Source of the DNA: an uncultured Desulfobacteraceae bacterium | GTDB taxonomy: Bacteria > Desulfobacterota > Desulfobacteria > Desulfobacterales > Desulfatirhabdiaceae | DNA: 64,000 nt | Direction: 5' to 3' | NCBI GenBank assembly: GCA_903839535.1 | Contig: CAIMCT010000153.1 | Coordinates: 1-64,000, forward strand | Part shown: positions 33,863-43,186 of the stretch, one piece after another | How the letters are laid out: every line of letters starts with the position of its first letter | How positions within the stretch are numbered: position 1 is the first letter of the stretch | Position numbers and translations under genes: made by a program | Notes under the pieces: model-generated | What the model saw: the letters and a program-made list of their open reading frames with translations, nothing else | What the model was told of the DNA's origin: nothing | Databases searched by the model: none

Positions 33863-35152
33863 ATGATCTCTGATGCTAAAACCCGGCAATATCGCTGGAT
33901 CATTTTCTGGGTTCTGGCTTTTGGCTACATACTGGTGTATTTTCACCGGCTATGTCCGGCTGTTGTCGCCGTCGATATGATGAAAGATCTTCAGACCGGG
34001 GGAGGCCTGACCGGTTTTTTATCCGCCGCTTATTTTTATTCGTATGCAGCCATGCAGCTTCCGGCTGGGCTGCTTTCCGATTCCTGGGGACCTCGCAACA
34101 CGATCACGGTTTTTTTCCTTGTGGCCTTTGTTGGCTCCGTTATGTTGGGGTTTGCCTCATCTGCAGCTATGGCTATTGCCGGACGTTTGCTGGTCGGAGT
34201 CGGAGTGGCCATGCTCTTTGTGCCGACCATGAAGATACTGTCTGAATGGTTCACGCCCGTCGAGTTTGCTCCCATGACCGGGATTCTGATGGCCATGGGC
34301 GGCATTGGCTCCCTGTCGGCTGCAACGCCGCTGGTTTTGCTCTCCGGTGCTATCGGGTGGCGGATGTCGTTTGTCGCTGTGGGGGTACTCACCCTGGTTT
34401 TGTCACTGCTGGTATGGATATTTGTCAGGGACTGCCCCGAGGACATGGGCTGGGTGTCCCTTAACGCCTCTGTAAAGGCATCATCCGCTGCCATTAGCCT
34501 GATGGCAGGCTTTCGCACGGTCGTTTCCTGCCCGCATTTCTGGCCCTTGGCCATCTGGTTTTTTTTCGACTGTGCTGTGTTTTTTACTTTTGGCGGACTG
34601 TGGGGCGGACCATATTTCATGCACATTTACCATTTGTCCAAAACCCAGTCCGGCTATATTCTTTCGATGCTGGCTGTCGGCATCGTCATCGGCGGTCCAC
34701 TTCTCAGTTTTCTATCCAACCGGGTATTTCACGCCCGAAAACCCGTTCTTCTCATCTCAACATTAATTTTACTGACAATTACCGCAACACTGTCATTTGC
34801 AACTGATCGCATTCCCGTGTTCGGATTGTATTTGATATGCCTTGGTCTGGGAATGTTTTCCAGCTCCATCGTGGTCATTGGATTCACTGCGACCAAAGAG
34901 CTGTTTCCGGTGCAAATTGCCGGAACCGCCACTGGCCTGGTCAACCTGTTTCCTTTTGCAGGTGGAGCCATATTCCAGCCATTTGCCGGTTTTTTGCTGG
35001 AGAGGTCTGGCAGTGTGGAAGGGGCTTTTACACTGGCCGGATATCAGCAGATTTTCAATTATCTGCTGATCAGTGCTGCTATCGCGATGCTTGCCTGCTG
35101 TTTTATTAAGGAAACTTTCCCCACTGCTTCAGCCAGATCATCTGTACCCTGA
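33863..35152 (+). CDS. MFS transporter
   Basis: ~12 TM helices; YFHRLCPAVVAVDMMKDL, PAGLLSDSWGPRNTI, GRLLVGVGVAMLFVPTMKILSEWF; start refined to ATG 33863. Confidence 0.88.
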   Translation: MISDAKTRQYRWIIFWVLAFGYILVYFHRLCPAVVAVDMMKDLQTGGGLTGFLSAAYFYSYAAMQLPAGLLSDSWGPRNTITVFFLVAFVGSVMLGFASSAAMAIAGRLLVGVGVAMLFVPTMKILSEWFTPVEFAPMTGILMAMGGIGSLSAATPLVLLSGAIGWRMSFVAVGVLTLVLSLLVWIFVRDCPEDMGWVSLNASVKASSAAISLMAGFRTVVSCPHFWPLAIWFFFDCAVFFTFGGLWGGPYFMHIYHLSKTQSGYILSMLAVGIVIGGPLLSFLSNRVFHARKPVLLISTLILLTITATLSFATDRIPVFGLYLICLGLGMFSSSIVVIGFTATKELFPVQIAGTATGLVNLFPFAGGAIFQPFAGFLLERSGSVEGAFTLAGYQQIFNYLLISAAIAMLACCFIKETFPTASARSSVP

Positions 35153-35172
35153 TTTTTCCGGAGCTGCGATAT

Positions 35173-35327
35173 TATACTGTCAACGGTTATAATCTTAATT
35201 TTTGAACCCCTACCCCAGCCCTCCCCCGCTGGAGGCGGAAAACGCAGGTAGAGCCGGCATCCTGCCGGCTGCTGCAGCCGGCAAGATGCCGGCTCTACGA
35301 CGAAAGATTATGTCTGTTCGCAGTTTA
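35173..35327 (+). repeat. Family 1 MITE-like repeat, copy B, interrupted by a nested palindrome
   Basis: tatactgtcaacggttataatct...gaacccctaccccagccctcccccgctgg...gattatgtctgttcgcagttta. Confidence 0.65.
35248..35298. repeat. Palindromic REP-like element
   Basis: gtagagccggcatcctgccggct-gctgc-agccggcaagatgccggctctac: 23-bp arms with one mismatch, 5-nt loop. Confidence 0.85.
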
Positions 35328-35384
35328 GGTGAAAATGACCATGACCGTTTTAGATGCTCAATTTTGCTTTTGGTGAAATTATTC

Positions 35385-35414
35385 TTGACAAAGAATAAAA
35401 TAGCTGCAATATAG
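35385..35414 (+). promoter_or_regulatory. Predicted sigma70 promoter of the TRAP operon
   Basis: TTGACA (35385) - 17 nt - AATATA/ATATAG. Confidence 0.55.
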
Positions 35415-35485
35415 CTTATAAATTACCTTTGGCAAATGAATCTTATTTATTAACTTAAGATCAGGCAAACAGTAAGGAGGCAAGC

Positions 35486-36571
35486 ATGACAGGAAAAAAA
35501 TCGACAACCATTATGGCCCTATGTTTACTCAGTCTGTTTTTGATGGTCAGTTTCGCAGCAGCCGCGGGTCCCCCGCCCATAGATCAATGGAAGCCAGCTT
35601 TTGATCCTTCAACAGCCAAGTACAAGGCAACGTTTTCAAATGTTTCGCATCCGGCGATCCGTGGGGTATATTTCGGTTTTGCCTTGCGTGATGAATTGTG
35701 GAAACGTACCAATGGTCAGATATTCATTGATTACAAACCCTTTTCGATGCTGGGCGGCGAAGTTGAGGTCTTAAATCAGCTCCAGATGGGTGCCCTCCAG
35801 GGAATGGGTGTCAGTTCCGTGGCTTCCACAAATCTGGGGCCCCGGTTCGGTGTGGTAAATCTGCCATTCCTGATTGACTCCTTTGACAAGCTCGATAAAT
35901 TCGTCGCGAACGAAAAGCTCTTTGGCCATTTCATGAATGCCATGGATCATCAGGGCATCATGGGCTTGGATATCACCGGATACGGCAATTACGGCTGGGC
36001 GACGATGACTCCGGCCGCGACTATTGATGATGCCAAGAAACTCAAAATACGGATTGCAGAAGCTGCTGTTAATCAGCTTCTTTACAAGTCATGGGGATTT
36101 AACCCAGTGGTCATGCCCTGGCCGGATGTCTCCATTGCACTGAAACAGGGGGTAATTAACGGTCTGGATCACACTCCCATGGTGTGCAACATCACAAAAA
36201 AATTTGAGGATGCCAAGTTCTTTACCCAATTGAATTACGCCCAGGGCTTGTTTATCTGGGTTGTAAACAAGGCGTGGTTTAACACTCTTCCCGCTGATCT
36301 GCAGAAAATTTTCAAGGAAACCGCAAAAGAAATCGCTGCAAAGATTCGCCAGGAAACCCGTCAGCAGGAAGCTGACGAGATCGAAAAAGCCAAGGCTGCC
36401 GGCATTCAGTTTTTCAAACTCTCAGACGCTGAAATGGCGATTCTGGATAAGCAGGGAGACGTTGCCCATAAACAGTATGCAGCGGAAATCAATAAACTGT
36501 ATGAGGGCGATAAATACCGATCGGCAAATTATCTGAAAGAAGTGCAGGATTTCATGGGATATCAGCCCTGA
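35486..36571 (+). CDS. TRAP transporter periplasmic substrate-binding protein (DctP family)
   Basis: Signal peptide; GGEVEVLNQLQMGALQG, LPFLIDSFD, KLKIRIAEAAVNQLLYKSWGFNPVVMPWPDVSIALKQGVINGLDHT; followed by DctQ and DctM. Confidence 0.93.
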   Translation: MTGKKSTTIMALCLLSLFLMVSFAAAAGPPPIDQWKPAFDPSTAKYKATFSNVSHPAIRGVYFGFALRDELWKRTNGQIFIDYKPFSMLGGEVEVLNQLQMGALQGMGVSSVASTNLGPRFGVVNLPFLIDSFDKLDKFVANEKLFGHFMNAMDHQGIMGLDITGYGNYGWATMTPAATIDDAKKLKIRIAEAAVNQLLYKSWGFNPVVMPWPDVSIALKQGVINGLDHTPMVCNITKKFEDAKFFTQLNYAQGLFIWVVNKAWFNTLPADLQKIFKETAKEIAAKIRQETRQQEADEIEKAKAAGIQFFKLSDAEMAILDKQGDVAHKQYAAEINKLYEGDKYRSANYLKEVQDFMGYQP

Positions 36572-36674
36572 TTAAAGCTGTCTGAAGGTGTTAAGGCTGA
36601 AGACTGAAGGAAAAACGGTGATGAATTGTCTGGTTGATCGCCGTTTCGACCACTGCATGTCTTCCAGGTATGAG

Positions 36675-36701
36675 ATTTCCTCCTTTGACAAAGGAGGAAA
36701 T
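36675..36701 (+). promoter_or_regulatory. Perfect hairpin upstream of dctQ including an SD-like sequence
   Basis: atttcctcctttg-a-caaaggaggaaat. Confidence 0.6.
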
Positions 36702-36716
36702 TAAAAGGATAAATTC

Positions 36717-37220
36717 ATGTTTAAACAGATAATAAATACTGTGGATAAATGCCTGACATTATTTGAGGACTGGACCCTGTTTCTGACGGTAATGGCGGCT
36801 TTATTAGCCTTATTCGCCAATGTGATTTTGCGGTATGGCTTCGATTACAGCCTGGCCTGGTCTGAAGAACTCGTCAAACTTGTGATTATCTATACGACTT
36901 TTATTGGTTGCAGCGCCTCAATCAGAAACAGGTCCATGATTAAGGTGGACGTGCTGCTGCAACTTGTTCCCAAAACCCGGTTTCCCCTGATTGTTTTCAG
37001 CCATCTGGCGATTGCTGTGTTTTCGCTGATAATGTTGTTCTTCGGGTGGAAGATGGCTGTTCAGCAGGCAACCACCGGACAGGCGACCATTATCATGCAG
37101 ATTCCGATGGTTTATCTTTACGCCTTGATGCCGCTGATGGGCGGCTTGATGCTGATACGGACCCTTCAGGCGCTATATCAGGATATTGCCGCAGAAATGG
37201 TTCCAAAATCAAAGACTTGA
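36717..37220 (+). CDS. TRAP transporter small permease (DctQ)
   Basis: Four TM helices, RYGFDYSLAWSEELVKLVIIYTTFIGCSASIRNRSMIKVD. Confidence 0.92.
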   Translation: MFKQIINTVDKCLTLFEDWTLFLTVMAALLALFANVILRYGFDYSLAWSEELVKLVIIYTTFIGCSASIRNRSMIKVDVLLQLVPKTRFPLIVFSHLAIAVFSLIMLFFGWKMAVQQATTGQATIIMQIPMVYLYALMPLMGGLMLIRTLQALYQDIAAEMVPKSKT

Positions 37221-37291
37221 AATCAACAGAAAACTGAACGTTTTGTCATTGGCTTTCTGATTTTACCGACTGAAATGGAGATATCTGTTTT

Positions 37292-38614
37292 ATGGAATGG
37301 AGCTATATAATTCCGCTGTTGATTTTACTGGGTACCATGGCCGCATTTATTCCGGTGTTCATGTGCCTGTTCTATACCTCTTTGCTTTGCGTTCTGGCGT
37401 TTACCGATTACCCCATCATCCTTCTGGTTCAGAGTATTTTCAAAAGCATGGACAATTTCGCCCTGGTCGTGGTGTTGTTTTTTGTTCTCTGCGGCAATAT
37501 CATGACTACCGGCACCATCGTTGAAAAACTGATCAAGTTTACCAATGTGCTTGTGAGCTGGCTGCCCGGCGGATTGGGGATGGCCGGTGTCATCGCCTGC
37601 GCCATATTCGGTGCGATTTCCGGCTCAACCGTTGCAACGGTCGTGGCTCTGGGCGGGTTTATGATCCCGGCGCTGCTCTCCAATGGATATCCTGAAAACT
37701 ATAGCGTCGGGCTTATGACGACCGCCGGAAACCTGGGTGTTATCATTCCGCCCAGCATCGGCATGATTCTCTTCAGCATGATCAGCAACTGCTCGCTGCA
37801 GGGGCTGTTTTTAACCGGGTTTGTTCCTGGTATCATGATTACGTTGGTTACCTGCATCTATACATATTTTGTATTCTGGAAAGATAAGACGATTGTCCGG
37901 ATGCCGGTTCCAAAGTTTGATGACATCTGGGTAACATTCAAGGATTGTTTCTGGGCGCTGATGCTCCCTGTGGTGATTTTTGTCGGCATTTACACAGGGA
38001 TATTCACAGCAAACGAGGCTGCGGTTATTTCATGCGTCTATGCGTTTATTGTGGAGCTTTTTATCCATAAATCCATGAAATTTGAGCAGGTGAAAAAAGT
38101 GGTCGTGGGTTCCGCCGTCACGTCTGCCTCTCTTTTGATCATAGTAGGTGGCGCTACCTGTTTTGGCAGGTATCTGACCCTCGAATCCATTCCCGCAAAA
38201 ATCACTGAAGCGGTTACAGCGGGCATTCATTCGCCTATGGTCTTTCTTCTGGTGATCAACCTGGTTCTTCTTGTGGTTGGCATGCTGATGGACATCATCT
38301 CCGCTACTCTGATTATAGGACCGATCTGTATTCCGTTGCTGATTGCCTTTGGAATCGATCCCATCCACTTCGGACTGATCATGACGGTCAACTTGGCTAT
38401 CGGGTATTGCACGCCGCCGGTAGGGGTTAGTCTCTACATTGCGGGAGCCATAGCCAAGCGCGATATTGTGTTTGTCACCAAATCGTCAATGCCATTTCTC
38501 ATAATTCAGATTTCCATTCTGTTCCTGATCACCTTTTTTCCGGAACTGATCATGTGGCTGCCCAGGCTCTTTGGGTTTGAAACCGGTGTGGCATCTGTTG
38601 GCGGCGGTAACTGA
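37292..38614 (+). CDS. TRAP transporter large permease (DctM)
   Basis: GLGMAGVIACAIFGAISGSTVATVVALGGFMIPALLSNGYPENYSVGLMTTAGNLGVIIPPSIGMI. Confidence 0.95.
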   Translation: MEWSYIIPLLILLGTMAAFIPVFMCLFYTSLLCVLAFTDYPIILLVQSIFKSMDNFALVVVLFFVLCGNIMTTGTIVEKLIKFTNVLVSWLPGGLGMAGVIACAIFGAISGSTVATVVALGGFMIPALLSNGYPENYSVGLMTTAGNLGVIIPPSIGMILFSMISNCSLQGLFLTGFVPGIMITLVTCIYTYFVFWKDKTIVRMPVPKFDDIWVTFKDCFWALMLPVVIFVGIYTGIFTANEAAVISCVYAFIVELFIHKSMKFEQVKKVVVGSAVTSASLLIIVGGATCFGRYLTLESIPAKITEAVTAGIHSPMVFLLVINLVLLVVGMLMDIISATLIIGPICIPLLIAFGIDPIHFGLIMTVNLAIGYCTPPVGVSLYIAGAIAKRDIVFVTKSSMPFLIIQISILFLITFFPELIMWLPRLFGFETGVASVGGGN

Positions 38615-38690
38615 TTACATTTTCTGTATCATTCTTAAATTTCAACGAACGCTCTTGTGCCCGCTAATCACAAATAGAATCGAAAGGATT

Positions 38691-38776
38691 CCCCCCTTTG
38701 AAAAAGGGGGGCCAGGGGGGATTTAGGAGCTATCCACCTGGAAAATCCCCCTCGATCCCCCTTTTCCAAAGGGGGA
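38691..38776. repeat. G/C-tract inverted repeat (family 3)
   Basis: cccccctttgaaaaaggggggccaggggggattt ... aaaatccccctcgatcccccttttccaaaggggg. Confidence 0.75.
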
Positions 38777-38997
38777 AGTATCATTTTCATATATGGGGGG
38801 ATCGAATTTAAGAAAGATACCATTTTCTTTTGTCTTGACAATAGCAGGTTTGATCTACTACACGGCGAACATGAATGCTTTGATCTTCAAGTTTTCACAG
38901 TTCGAAACAAGGGCGCCATGATCTATACATTGCATAACGAAGAATACTGTTATACCTATTTCAGGCGATCTGCCCGATAACGCGCCTTTGAAATCAG

Positions 38998-39046
38998 GCC
39001 GTGGGCGGACCGCAGAAGCGGGCTGTCCACGGCTTTTTTGTTTTTG
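38998..39046 (+). terminator. Terminator 1 in the leader of the Liv operon
   Basis: gccgtgggcgg...ctgtccacggcttttttgttttt. Confidence 0.7.
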
Positions 39047-39047
39047 T

Positions 39048-39078
39048 GAGCCGTGGTTTTTAGCCACGGCTTTTTTTA
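39048..39078 (+). terminator. Terminator 2 in the leader of the Liv operon
   Basis: gagccgtggtttttagccacggcttttttta. Confidence 0.75.
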
Positions 39079-39127
39079 TGCCGTTCAAACAGGTTTTTTT
39101 TACATCTTACAGAAAGCAGGAGATAAT

Positions 39128-40300
39128 ATGCGTCGATTGAAAAAATGGTGGGGAGCCGCTGGATTGCTCTTGTTGGGAATTTTGTTTCATTTTGCTGCGC
39201 CGCCTTTCGGATGGACAGTCGAATCGCCTTACCGGATCGGAGCGGTGTTTTCCATCACCGGAGTCGGATCGTTTCTGGGGGAACCGGAGAAAAAGACTGC
39301 GGAAATGATTGTTGAAGAGGTGAATCAAAAAGGGGGAATCAACGGACATCCGATTGAATTGATTATCTACGATGATGAAAGTGACGCCACCAAAAGCAAT
39401 TTGGCGGTAAAAAAGCTCATCAAGAAGGATGAAGTTCCCGTGATTATCGGGCCAACCCGAAGCGGAGAGAGCCTGGCCGTTGTAAGTGTAGCCGAAGAAG
39501 CTCATGTCCCCCTGATTTCTTGCGCCGCCAGTTATAAAATTGTAACCCCGATAGAAAGCCGCAAATGGGTTTTCAAGGTTGCCGGCTCGGATAGCCATGT
39601 GGCTGGAAAGATGTACGATTATATGAAATCCAAAGGAATTCAAAAAATTGGAATCATGACCGATTCCACTGGCTTCGGGGCCAGCGGGCGTGAAGAATTG
39701 CTGCGATTGGCGCCTGAATATGGCATTACCATTGCGGCGGATGAACGGTATGGCCCACAGGACACTGATCTATCCGCCCAGCTTACCAAAATCAGGAGCG
39801 TGCAGCCCCAGGCTGTTGTCAACTGGTCTATAGGCCCTACTCAGGTGCTTGCTGTAAAAAACTGGCGGGATCTGGGCATGGGATACACCCCACTCTTCCA
39901 GAGTCATGGTTTCGGAAACCGGAAAAATCTGGAACTTTGCGGAACGGCTGCCGAAGGCGTGTTGCTGCCCTTGGCAAGGGTGAATGTCGGAGCCCTTCTT
40001 GCGGACGCACAACCGCAGAAAAAAGTCATTATGGAATATACAAAGTCTTATGAAGATCGTTATAAAGAGCCAATTTCTTCTTTCGGCGGTCATGCCTGGG
40101 ATTCCCTGCACCTGGCTATAGCGGCATTGAAATCAGTGGGGCCGGATCGCGCTAAAATTCGGGATTTTATCGAAAAGACACAGAAATTTGTTGGACAACA
40201 TGGCGTATTTAACTTCACGCCTCAAGATCACAATGGCCTCAGCAAGGACGATCTGGAAATGGTCGTGGTTAAAAATGGGGATTGGGCGCTTGCACCATGA
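39128..40300 (+). CDS. Branched-chain amino acid ABC transporter substrate-binding protein
   Basis: YRIGAVFSITGVGSFLGEPEKKTAEMIVEEVNQKGGINGHPIELIIYDDESDATKSNLAVKKLIKKD; Liv cluster; start refined to ATG 39128. Confidence 0.93.
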   Translation: MRRLKKWWGAAGLLLLGILFHFAAPPFGWTVESPYRIGAVFSITGVGSFLGEPEKKTAEMIVEEVNQKGGINGHPIELIIYDDESDATKSNLAVKKLIKKDEVPVIIGPTRSGESLAVVSVAEEAHVPLISCAASYKIVTPIESRKWVFKVAGSDSHVAGKMYDYMKSKGIQKIGIMTDSTGFGASGREELLRLAPEYGITIAADERYGPQDTDLSAQLTKIRSVQPQAVVNWSIGPTQVLAVKNWRDLGMGYTPLFQSHGFGNRKNLELCGTAAEGVLLPLARVNVGALLADAQPQKKVIMEYTKSYEDRYKEPISSFGGHAWDSLHLAIAALKSVGPDRAKIRDFIEKTQKFVGQHGVFNFTPQDHNGLSKDDLEMVVVKNGDWALAP

Positions 40301-40486
40301 TCGATCGCCATTTCTCATTTTTTCGAATATGCGTGTTGAAATTTATATTGTGATTAAGGTATAAGGGGGGTTTACAGAGGATATTCTTGGCTGTGGTGCC
40401 AAAGTATCCGACCAATAACCCAATTTCGGCGTTTTCCGTGTGTCAACCGAAGCGCAAGTCGAAATCATGGTTTCCGGGGGACTTCA

Positions 40487-41371
40487 TTGGGAACAGACTT
40501 TTTGCAATATACAATCACTGGTCTTACTGTTGGCGTCATTTATGCGATGGTGGCCATCGGATATAATATAATTTACAATGTCACTGAAATCATCAACTTC
40601 GCTCAGGGAGAGTTTGTGATGCTGGGCGGGCTGTTTGCAGCCTTCTTTGTCGGAACACTTCACTTGCCGGTATTCCTGGCTTTTTTTGCAGCGGTTATAG
40701 CCACCGGCTGTGTGGGTTTTGCCATGGAACGGTTTGTCATCCGCAGAGCCAGAAATGCCGGCGTTCTTTCCCTGATTATTATCACAATTGCTGTATCTAT
40801 TCTCCTGAAGGGTTCCGCAATGCTCGGATATGGAAAAGATCCCCATTGTCTGCCCGCTTTCAGCACGAGAGGTCCGATTATGATAGCCGGGGCTGTCTTA
40901 CAGCCACAGGTTCTCTGGATATTCGGGGTCAGTGCTCTTGTTGTCATTGCACTGTCGTTTTTTTTCCACCGATCTTTCTACGGCAAGGCCATGCTGGCCT
41001 GTGCGGACAATCCCATCGCAGCCCGAATGGTGGGTATTCCCGTGCGGCAAATGGTGCTTCTGGCCTTCATCCTTAGTGCGTCTATTGGTGCTGCCGCAGG
41101 TGTCATCATCACGCCGATTTCCCTGATGGATTACGACAGGGGCGCCATGCTGGGGCTGAAGGGTTTTGGCGCAGCCGTGCTTGGCGGATTGGGCAATTTT
41201 TACGGCGCGCTGTTGGCGGGCTGTGTTCTTGGCCTTGCTGAATCATATTGCGCCGGCTATCTTTCTTCAGGTTATAAAGATGCCGTGGCATTGATTTTTC
41301 TGCTCCTGGCGCTCTTTTTCAAACCAGAAGGTCTTTTCGGCTCCGAAGCAGCCACTTTGAAAAAGTTTTAA
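40487..41371 (+). CDS. livH: Branched-chain amino acid ABC transporter permease LivH
   Basis: ITGLTVGVIYAMVAIGYNIIYNVTEIINFAQGEFVMLGG. Confidence 0.93.
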   Translation: MGTDFLQYTITGLTVGVIYAMVAIGYNIIYNVTEIINFAQGEFVMLGGLFAAFFVGTLHLPVFLAFFAAVIATGCVGFAMERFVIRRARNAGVLSLIIITIAVSILLKGSAMLGYGKDPHCLPAFSTRGPIMIAGAVLQPQVLWIFGVSALVVIALSFFFHRSFYGKAMLACADNPIAARMVGIPVRQMVLLAFILSASIGAAAGVIITPISLMDYDRGAMLGLKGFGAAVLGGLGNFYGALLAGCVLGLAESYCAGYLSSGYKDAVALIFLLLALFFKPEGLFGSEAATLKKF

Positions 41372-41402
41372 AAATTATCGGGATTTTCATCCAGGGGCTA
41401 TT

Positions 41403-42380
41403 ATGAATAAAAAAGACCGATGGGCATTTGTGGGAATGGGACTGTTAATTGCAGTTTTTCCAGGGGTCGCCCTGAATGTGAAGTGTATATCCCACTACGT
41501 CGATGTAATGGTCTTTGCCGGTATTTTCAGCCTGGTCAGCCTTGGACTTTGCATGCTCATGGGCTATGCGGGCCAGGTTTCCATGGCTCAGGCGGCTTTT
41601 TTCGGAATCGGGGCTTACAGTTCCGGAATCCTGACCAGCCGTCTGGGATGGAATCCATGGATGGCCATGCCCGCCGGCGCAGGTGTGGCCGCCCTGGTCG
41701 CATGGATCATCGGCGTTCCCGCCCTTCGCCTCAAAGGGCACTATTTGGCCATGGCTACACTAGGATTTGGCGTGATTGTTCACATTATCCTGGGCGAGGA
41801 AGTGAAATGGACAGGCGGACCTTCAGGCATGGTCGATATTCCGGGGCTGCAAATTGCGGGCTGGAAGCTGACAAGTGAAGTGGCATGGTATTACATGATC
41901 TGGTCAGTTGTGTTTATGGCTCTGCTGTTCTGTCTTCATGTGATCTACTCCAGGGTGGGCCGTGGACTCAGAGCCATTCATGAAGAGGAAATGGCGGCGG
42001 AATCCATGGGCGTTCCCACAGCTTGTTACAAGGTTCAGATATTTGTATTCAGCGCTATTCTATCAGCCATTGCCGGAAGTTTTTATACCCATTACGTTAC
42101 ATGTCTGAATCCGGGGTCTTTCAATCTTATGTGGTCCATCCGTTTTGTGCTGATGGTCATGGTGGGGGGAACGCAAAGTCTCTGGGGAGCGATTCTTGGC
42201 GCGGTTCTGCTTACCTTTGCGGGTAATGAATGGCTTCAGATTTTTTCTGACTTTGAAATTCTTGTGTATGGTGCGATGTTGCTGTGCGCGGCACTTTTTT
42301 TACCCGGAGGCTTGGCTTCCCTGGTTCCAAAGGTCATCGGCGTTTTCCGGAACTCTCTGACCCATCTTTGCAAACGATAA
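41403..42380 (+). CDS. livM: Branched-chain amino acid ABC transporter permease LivM
   Basis: LGLCMLMGYAGQVSMAQAAFFGIGAYSSGIL...GGTQSLWGAILGAVLL. Confidence 0.93.
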   Translation: MNKKDRWAFVGMGLLIAVFPGVALNVKCISHYVDVMVFAGIFSLVSLGLCMLMGYAGQVSMAQAAFFGIGAYSSGILTSRLGWNPWMAMPAGAGVAALVAWIIGVPALRLKGHYLAMATLGFGVIVHIILGEEVKWTGGPSGMVDIPGLQIAGWKLTSEVAWYYMIWSVVFMALLFCLHVIYSRVGRGLRAIHEEEMAAESMGVPTACYKVQIFVFSAILSAIAGSFYTHYVTCLNPGSFNLMWSIRFVLMVMVGGTQSLWGAILGAVLLTFAGNEWLQIFSDFEILVYGAMLLCAALFLPGGLASLVPKVIGVFRNSLTHLCKR

Positions 42381-42386
42381 AGCACC

Positions 42387-43172
42387 ATGCAAGAAGCCTG
42401 CTGTCCCGAGTTATCTTCCATTCTTGAAATTAGTGATGTTCAGATGCATTTTGGCGGCATTGTTGCGCTGAAAGGTATCCGGTATGCTGTGCCACCTGGC
42501 ATCATTCAGGCGCTGATCGGCCCAAATGGCGCTGGAAAAACAACTCTTTTTCACTGTATCAGCGGATTGATCCAGCCCACATTCGGTCATGTTCTGTTCG
42601 AAGGCAGGCAGATCGACGGTATGCTCCCCCACAAGATTGCTCGGCTTGGCATCTCACGCACCTTTCAGCATGTGGCCCTTTTTAAATCCATGACAGTACT
42701 GGAAAACATCATGCTGGGACGGCACCCGAAAACAAAAAGCGGCTTCTGGGCAACTGGTTTGAGGCTACCTGCCATGCGCCGGGAAGAACGCAAAATCCTG
42801 GAAACCGCCAGATATCATCTGGACTTTGTAGGGTTGGGGGATTCGGCGAATCTTCCTGCCGGAACGCTTCCGCTGGGCAAACAGAGGATACTTGAAATTG
42901 CAAGGGCCTTGGCTACTGATCCCAGACTACTGCTTCTGGATGAGCCTGCCGGAGGGCTCAACATCCGGGAGACTGAAGTTCTGGGAGATCTGATTCAGCG
43001 TATCAGAGCCTGTGGCGTGACGGTAATCCTGGTAGAGCATGATATGAATCTGGTCATGGAGATTGCGGACAGGATTCTGGTGCTGCACTATGGGTCACAA
43101 TTAGCTTCGGGGACACCGATGGAGATTATGGATCATCCCGCTGTGATCGAAGCCTATCTGGGAGGTGGATAA
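42387..43172 (+). CDS. livG: Branched-chain amino acid ABC transporter ATP-binding protein LivG
   Basis: GPNGAGKTTLFHCISG, LLLLDEPAGGLN. Confidence 0.94.
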   Translation: MQEACCPELSSILEISDVQMHFGGIVALKGIRYAVPPGIIQALIGPNGAGKTTLFHCISGLIQPTFGHVLFEGRQIDGMLPHKIARLGISRTFQHVALFKSMTVLENIMLGRHPKTKSGFWATGLRLPAMRREERKILETARYHLDFVGLGDSANLPAGTLPLGKQRILEIARALATDPRLLLLDEPAGGLNIRETEVLGDLIQRIRACGVTVILVEHDMNLVMEIADRILVLHYGSQLASGTPMEIMDHPAVIEAYLGGG

Positions 43173-43186
43173 TTGGAATTCTTTCA

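Noticed and set aside
38646-38672. 'aacgctcttgtg.ccgctaat' resembling the family 2 core
   Set aside because: Only ~20 bp similar; too short to call a copy with confidence.
38858-39088. 76-aa minus-strand ORF in the Liv leader
   Set aside because: Spans the two terminator hairpins; composition reflects the stem sequences.
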